64,000 nucleotides of DNA, taken from contig JABFXY010000094.1 of assembly GCA_013361525.1 (NCBI GenBank), forward strand, positions 1-64,000. The letters are read 5' to 3'. Numbering within the stretch: the first letter of the stretch is position 1; the number at the start of each line of letters is the position of its first letter. Origin of the DNA: Polyangiaceae bacterium (lineage in GTDB: Bacteria > Myxococcota_A > Polyangia > Polyangiales > Polyangiaceae). The translations under genes were made by a program, and so were the position numbers. This document shows positions 59,940 to 64,000 of the stretch, piece after piece. The notes below the pieces were generated by a model. It worked only from the letters and a program-made list of their open reading frames with translations, did not search any database and was not told the DNA's origin.

Positions 59940-62456
59940 CTATGCCCCGCCGTGCGCAGCGAGCTGCGCGCGCATCGGGGCACGAATCTGCGCAGCCCGC
60001 TCCGCCACGATGGAGACCATCGCAGCGATCGAGCCATCGGCACGCAGAGGCTCCAGGACCGAACATCGCTCGAGCCACACGATGTCGTAGAGGCCCACGT
60101 CGATCGCGCGGCGCAGGATGGAGCGAGCGCGGTCGAGCTCGCCGCGACGGCTCGCGGCCTCGGTCATCAGCTGCAAGAGGAAGAGGTCGCGCCTGATCGT
60201 CGTGTGCGGCGGCGCGAACAGTCGATCGAGCTGAGCTTCGGTCGGCAATGGCGCAGCGTCGTCGAACGCCGAAATGAAGAGCTGAAGCACCGGGACGTGA
60301 ATCGCGAGCGGCGTCATCGCGATCTCCTCCTGCAGCGAGGCCACCGCCTCGGCGAGCCCCGTCGCATCATTCCGCCACGAAGCGAGTCGCGCCAACGCGA
60401 CGTTCATCGCGCGAGATTCGCCGATTTGGAGCGAAGCACGCTGGACCGCGCCGATCTTCGCGCGCCCTTCCTCGACACGACCGCTGAGAGCCAGGACACG
60501 GGCCTCCTCGATCGTGCACATGACGTTTCCCGGATCGAGCTCCAGCGCAGTCTTCAAGAACCGGAGCGACATCTCCATCGGACCGACTTCGGCGAGCATC
60601 CGACCGACCATCTGGTGCGCCTCCGCGAGCGACGGGCCGAAGCCGACGGCGTCGATCGAGTGGCGCAAGCTGTCCTGCACGCGGTTCGCCTGAAGGCAAA
60701 CGGCGGACATGGCGAGGTGAGCTTCGCCGGAGGTCGGCGCGAGCTCGATCGCGCGGCGCGCGGCCGCGAGCGCTTCTTCGCGGCGCTCACCTTCGAAGAA
60801 GTTGAGCCGAGAGAGCGCGATGGCCTGGCCCGAAAGAAGGTGCGGATCGTGAGGTGCGTATTTCAGCGCGTCGGTGAACAGGCCCACGGCTTTGCGGGCG
60901 CCCTCGAGCGAAAAGTCGCGGTACGCGGCGCGCGCACGCAGATAGAGCTCGACCGCGTGTGGGTCGCTGAGCTTGCGCTCGGCGCGCGGGCCCTCGGTGT
61001 CGAGCGCCGTCGCGATCGCGCTCGCGGCTTCGTCGCTGACGTGGAGCAGCTCGGCCTCGGTCACGTCGAAGCGCTTCGACCACAGCTGCAAGCCGTCTTG
61101 CGCGCTGATCAGCCGAAGCGAGACGCGTAGCCGCCCGCCCGGGGCGCGCCTGAGCGTGCCCTCCGCGACGACGTCGACCTCGAGCGCGGCGCCGACCTCG
61201 CGCGGATCGACGTCGCGCCTTCCACCGAAGCGCGCGACGACGCTGCGCGAGAGCACGTGCAGCTTCTTCACCGTGGAGAGGTTGTCGATGAGGTCGTCGG
61301 TGAAGCCCTCCGCGAAGATCGCGTCCTCTTCCGTACCCATGTTGAACACGGGGAGAACGGCGAGCCGCGTCGCCCCGGGCGCGAGCAGGGCGGGCCACGC
61401 GAGGGAGGTCGGTGTCTTGCCCGTCGTCTGCGGCGTCGTCCGGGCGCTTCTCGGAACACCGGCGGAGATCGGCGCGATGCTCGTGGAGCTGGTGGTCCCT
61501 GCGGCGATCATCGTTTCGAGGACGGTGAGCACCGACGCCGCATTGGCAGGTCGATCGTCGGGCTCCCGCGCCATGCACGCAGCGACGAGATCAGCGAGCG
61601 GCGCAGGCACGCTCGCGCGACGCGCGCGCGGATCCGGCGCGGGCGCGGTGAGCCGCGCGACGGCGATCGCCAGCGGCGTTTCCCCGCGGAATGGTGGATC
61701 CCCGGTGAGAAGCTCGTAGAGGACCGCGCCGAACGCGTAGAGATCCGTACGCGCGTCGATGGGCTTGCGGCGATCGACCTGCTCCGGCGCCATGTAGAGC
61801 GGCGTTCCCACGAAGGACGTGGTCCGGGTCGAATCGCCCTCACCTTCCGTCGAGGCGGCGATGCCGAAGTCGGTGAGCGCGACGCGCCCGTCTTTGGCGA
61901 TGAGGACGTTGTCGGGCTTGAGATCGCGGTGAACGACGCCGACCTCGTGCGCGGCGACGAGACCTCGCACGATCGACGTCGAGATCTCGAGGATGCGCGG
62001 AAGGGCCAGCGCGCCGGTTCGGTCGACGAGCTCGCGCAACGACTCGCCGTCGACGAGCTCCATCGTGAAGAAGCGCTTGCCTTCGTGCTCGCGCAGCTCG
62101 TGGACGCGCGCGACGTTGCGGTGCGTGACCCTGCGGGCCAGCTTCACCTCGCGCCGGAAACGCTCCAGCGCTTCGGCGCTGGCGATCGCGCCGTGCAGAA
62201 CCTTCAGCGCGACCATCTCGTCGAGCTCGCGATCCCGCGCGCGGTAGACCGTGCCCATCCCACCCGCGCCGAGCATGCCGACGATCTCCCAGCGATCGCA
62301 GAGCACCGTGCCGGCCGTCGCCTCGGCGCCGACGGCGACGGGGCCGCTCGAATCCGCGGCGATCGTGGCATCCCCGGTGATGTCGCGCTCGACCGATGCA
62401 CCTGCGTCGGCAGGTGATCCGGACGACGGCGCTTGCCTCGGTTTGCCTCCGTTCAT
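59940..62456 (-). CDS. Ser/Thr protein kinase with TolB/FlgO-like domain and TPR region
   Basis: 838 residues from the ATG at 62456; an upstream extension of the frame overlaps the hemoglobin gene and is rejected. The kinase domain spans about 45-305: MLGAGGMGTVYRARD, VALKVLHG, HRDLKPDNVLI, LTDFGIAAS, and GTPLYMAPEQ, all intact. After a linker with a predicted Ala/Thr/Pro composition comes a TolB-N/FlgO-like domain (about 355-490: RLAVLPVFNMGTEEDAIFAEGFTDDLIDN in shorter pieces, LQLWSKRFD) and then TPR repeats to the end (ALAAARRAIELAPTSGEAHL). This resembles the effector half of multi-domain adenylate-cyclase regulators. There is no membrane segment, so it should be a cytoplasmic signalling hub. 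Confidence 0.93.
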   Translation of the reverse strand: MNGGKPRQAPSSGSPADAGASVERDITGDATIAADSSGPVAVGAEATAGTVLCDRWEIVGMLGAGGMGTVYRARDRELDEMVALKVLHGAIASAEALERFRREVKLARRVTHRNVARVHELREHEGKRFFTMELVDGESLRELVDRTGALALPRILEISTSIVRGLVAAHEVGVVHRDLKPDNVLIAKDGRVALTDFGIAASTEGEGDSTRTTSFVGTPLYMAPEQVDRRKPIDARTDLYAFGAVLYELLTGDPPFRGETPLAIAVARLTAPAPDPRARRASVPAPLADLVAACMAREPDDRPANAASVLTVLETMIAAGTTSSTSIAPISAGVPRSARTTPQTTGKTPTSLAWPALLAPGATRLAVLPVFNMGTEEDAIFAEGFTDDLIDNLSTVKKLHVLSRSVVARFGGRRDVDPREVGAALEVDVVAEGTLRRAPGGRLRVSLRLISAQDGLQLWSKRFDVTEAELLHVSDEAASAIATALDTEGPRAERKLSDPHAVELYLRARAAYRDFSLEGARKAVGLFTDALKYAPHDPHLLSGQAIALSRLNFFEGERREEALAAARRAIELAPTSGEAHLAMSAVCLQANRVQDSLRHSIDAVGFGPSLAEAHQMVGRMLAEVGPMEMSLRFLKTALELDPGNVMCTIEEARVLALSGRVEEGRAKIGAVQRASLQIGESRAMNVALARLASWRNDATGLAEAVASLQEEIAMTPLAIHVPVLQLFISAFDDAAPLPTEAQLDRLFAPPHTTIRRDLFLLQLMTEAASRRGELDRARSILRRAIDVGLYDIVWLERCSVLEPLRADGSIAAMVSIVAERAAQIRAPMRAQLAAHGGA

Positions 62457-62475
62457 CGGTCTCGAACGGAGACTA

Positions 62476-62910
62476 TCACCGTGTGTTGCGAAGGAAGTCT
62501 GCGACCTCGGCCAAGCGCGCGTCGAGGAAGCTCCGGATGTGACCTTCGACACGCTCTTCGTCGAGGGCGCGGCTCATCGCGCGCAGCCACGCGTCGCGCA
62601 TGTGCTCGTTGACGGGAACGTGCGCATGCCTGCGGCGAAGGCGCGGATGACCATGACGCTCCATGTAATCCTGCGGGCCGCCGAGCCAGCCGATGAAGAA
62701 GAGCGCGAACCGATCCCGCGTAACGCGCGAGACACGACCCTCTTCGTCGCAGCTGTGCAGCGCGGCGAGGTCGGGCTCCATCGCGTCGTAGAACCGCTCG
62801 ACGATGGCTCGGACCTTCTCCGAGCCGCCGAGCATCGCGTACGGCGTGTCCACGCCGGGGCGCGGGCCGCCGCCGGTTCCGTCGCCGCTCATGTCCCCTT
62901 GCGTCGTCAT
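62476..62910 (-). CDS. Group II truncated hemoglobin
   Basis: 144 residues. The family outline is clear: TPYAMLGGSEKVRAIVERFYDAM near 22-44 (in short: PYAMLGG and FYDAM), FALFFIGWLGGPQDYMERHGHPRLRRRH near 70-97 with the proximal His in GHPRLRRRH, then NEHMRDAWLRAM near 102-113 with the group II Trp (G8), and SRALDEE. Such hemoglobins bind O2 or NO in the cytoplasm and help in redox defence. The start is uncertain by five residues. The next gene downstream on the same strand is the kinase, 19 bases away, so the two probably share a transcript. Confidence 0.92.
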   Translation of the reverse strand: MTTQGDMSGDGTGGGPRPGVDTPYAMLGGSEKVRAIVERFYDAMEPDLAALHSCDEEGRVSRVTRDRFALFFIGWLGGPQDYMERHGHPRLRRRHAHVPVNEHMRDAWLRAMSRALDEERVEGHIRSFLDARLAEVADFLRNTR

Positions 62911-62964
62911 TCGGCCGGGACATTGGCACGTCTCGTTCGATCGGGCATCCTCCTCGCGTCGCGA

Positions 62965-63930
62965 ATGGCACGTCTCGCCCTATCGCTCGCGCTGTTGATG
63001 GCCGGATGCCGCGACCCGGAGCCTGCGACGCCGGTCGACGCTCCGCCGAACGACCGCCCAGCGCCACGTGCGGAGATGCCTTCGCTCGCCGAGGACATCG
63101 GTGCGGCGACGAGCACCGACGAGCTCTGGAACCAAGCGCGGCCCGCCGTCGTCGCGTTGCTCGATGCGACGAGTGAGCGCTGCAAACCGGCTGCGCGCGT
63201 CGAAGAACGCTCCGAGCCGTGGGAGCGCTTTCGAGACCACCCGGCCGTCGTCGACGTCGCGCTTCGTTGTGGTGAAGGCCTCGAAGCATCGCTCGATGGA
63301 GCTCGACCGATCGTCGACGGCCGCTCGGAATCCGAAGCGCGCAGATCGGGCGACGTGACGTATCGGATCCGTTGCCCGTCGGCCTATTCGGACCGCACGA
63401 CGACCGCCGACGTCGTTGCGACGCGCTCTGACGCGGGCAAGATCACCGAGGTCGTCGTCGCGCTCGAAGCGCCGAAGCTCGCATGTGCGAGCGGCGCGTT
63501 CTACGAGACGATGGTTGCGCATCGCACGTACGTCGAAAAAGCGGTCGCGCCCTATCGCGCGGGGATCGACCACGCGATAGCCGCGCTCGCGTCACGATGC
63601 GAAAAAGTCGGCAGCGCGACTCCCGCTGCAGCGCTGCCTTCACCTGCCGCCGGCACCGAGCTCGAAGCCGACCCGCGCGTCCTGGGGGTCCGCGCCGTTT
63701 GTGCCCGACGCGGTGGCGACGTCGCCTTCGAGGCTCTGCGCGACGCGGGCACCCCGAGCTCGGAATCCGGCGAGACGTTCGCGATGCGGGGCGAGCGACG
63801 AAGGACATCCGTCGCGCTCCCGAAGAGCGGTGATCTCGCAACGATTTCGGTGGAGCAAACGACCGCCGGCGGCGTCGCGCGCCTGGACCTGACGGTCAAA
63901 GCGGCGGGGCTCCCTGCACGGCCGCGGTAG
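62965..63930 (+). CDS. Lipoprotein of unknown function
   Basis: 321 residues from the ATG at 62965; in-frame upstream codons are possible but the signal peptide ARLALSLALLMAGCRD (lipobox Cys15) fits here. After a Pro-rich linker the sequence is Ala/Val/Asp-rich with cysteines at positions typical of two disulfides (SERCKPAA, VALRCGEG, RIRCPSAY, KLACASG). A beta-strand/helix alternation is visible, but no motif of a known enzyme. It is divergent from the hemoglobin gene by 54 bases. Confidence 0.72.
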   Translation: MARLALSLALLMAGCRDPEPATPVDAPPNDRPAPRAEMPSLAEDIGAATSTDELWNQARPAVVALLDATSERCKPAARVEERSEPWERFRDHPAVVDVALRCGEGLEASLDGARPIVDGRSESEARRSGDVTYRIRCPSAYSDRTTTADVVATRSDAGKITEVVVALEAPKLACASGAFYETMVAHRTYVEKAVAPYRAGIDHAIAALASRCEKVGSATPAAALPSPAAGTELEADPRVLGVRAVCARRGGDVAFEALRDAGTPSSESGETFAMRGERRRTSVALPKSGDLATISVEQTTAGGVARLDLTVKAAGLPARPR

Positions 63931-63990
63931 TCGATCGCGCGAAGGCTGCCTATGCTTCGTCCGTAGCCGAAGCCCGGGGGGGAAAGACAG

Positions 63991-64000
63991 ATGTCGGCCA
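63991..64000 (+). CDS. Start of a gene cut by window edge
   Basis: An ATG (63991) with a strong GGGGGGGAAAG site five to ten bases upstream begins ATG TCG GCC and runs off the window. Only three codons are available, so the assignment rests on the ribosome site and its distance of 60 bases from the preceding stop. Confidence 0.45.

Overview
The window reads as chromosome of a myxobacterium-like organism, most likely Myxococcota, class Polyangia (inference, not tested by search). Support: very high GC with G/C in nearly all third codon positions; about sixteen predicted lipoproteins with Gly/Ser/Thr/Ala-rich linkers; two surface proteins with MYXO-CTERM-like tails; two eukaryotic-type Ser/Thr kinases; multi-domain histidine kinases; and a sigma-54 activator. 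No tRNA, rRNA, CRISPR array, transposase, integrase or prophage gene was seen. About 48 protein genes are supported, including one cut by each window edge.

Layout. 1-3 kb: two minus-strand lipoproteins and a GAF/enzyme-I-like pseudoenzyme. 3-9.4 kb: DUF362 protein, small membrane protein, SpoIVB-S55-like protein with an exported beta-propeller partner, and tsaE. 9.5-17 kb: GAF-HK-REC-HK hybrid kinase, lone mlaE permease, lipoprotein, ArsA-like ATPase, lipocalin-like protein and cysH. 17-30 kb: regulation and envelope (kinase with PEGA-like tail, hemerythrin, HExxH membrane protein, Cys-rich CKG-repeat lipoprotein, RsbRD-PAS protein, multi-PAS kinase, MORN-like lipoprotein, NtrC-type activator). 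28-40 kb: a surface locus with two divergent halves, each a Cys-rich lipobox/MYXO-CTERM-like protein followed by an outer-membrane barrel protein; on the minus side the two are joined in one uninterrupted frame. 40-44 kb: a radical SAM/SPASM enzyme whose start sits one base after the stop of a small zinc-ribbon/lipobox protein, then two envelope-type proteins. 44-50 kb: etfBA, a lipoprotein, an FGE-like lipoprotein, and a tight DUF3052 / phospholipase D / gamma-glutamylcyclotransferase-like cluster. 50-64 kb: RND efflux pair without an outer-membrane factor, glycine-zipper protein, cysC overlapping an APH-type phosphotransferase, cytochrome-like lipoprotein, kinase-TolB-TPR protein, truncated hemoglobin and a lipoprotein.

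The most interesting signals are: (1) the coupled radical SAM / small-protein pair at 39.8-41.6 kb; (2) a family of 24-bp palindromes of form ATT-N5-GGCTTGCC-N5'-AAT, whose variable arms change but stay complementary, present in two intergenic regions 45 kb apart; (3) the in-frame joining of a surface protein to a TPR-PEGA-barrel protein around 31.7 kb; (4) an enzyme-I-like protein whose phospho-histidine position is Arg; (5) a surface protein with about twelve disintegrin-like modules. All functions are inferred from sequence motifs alone.
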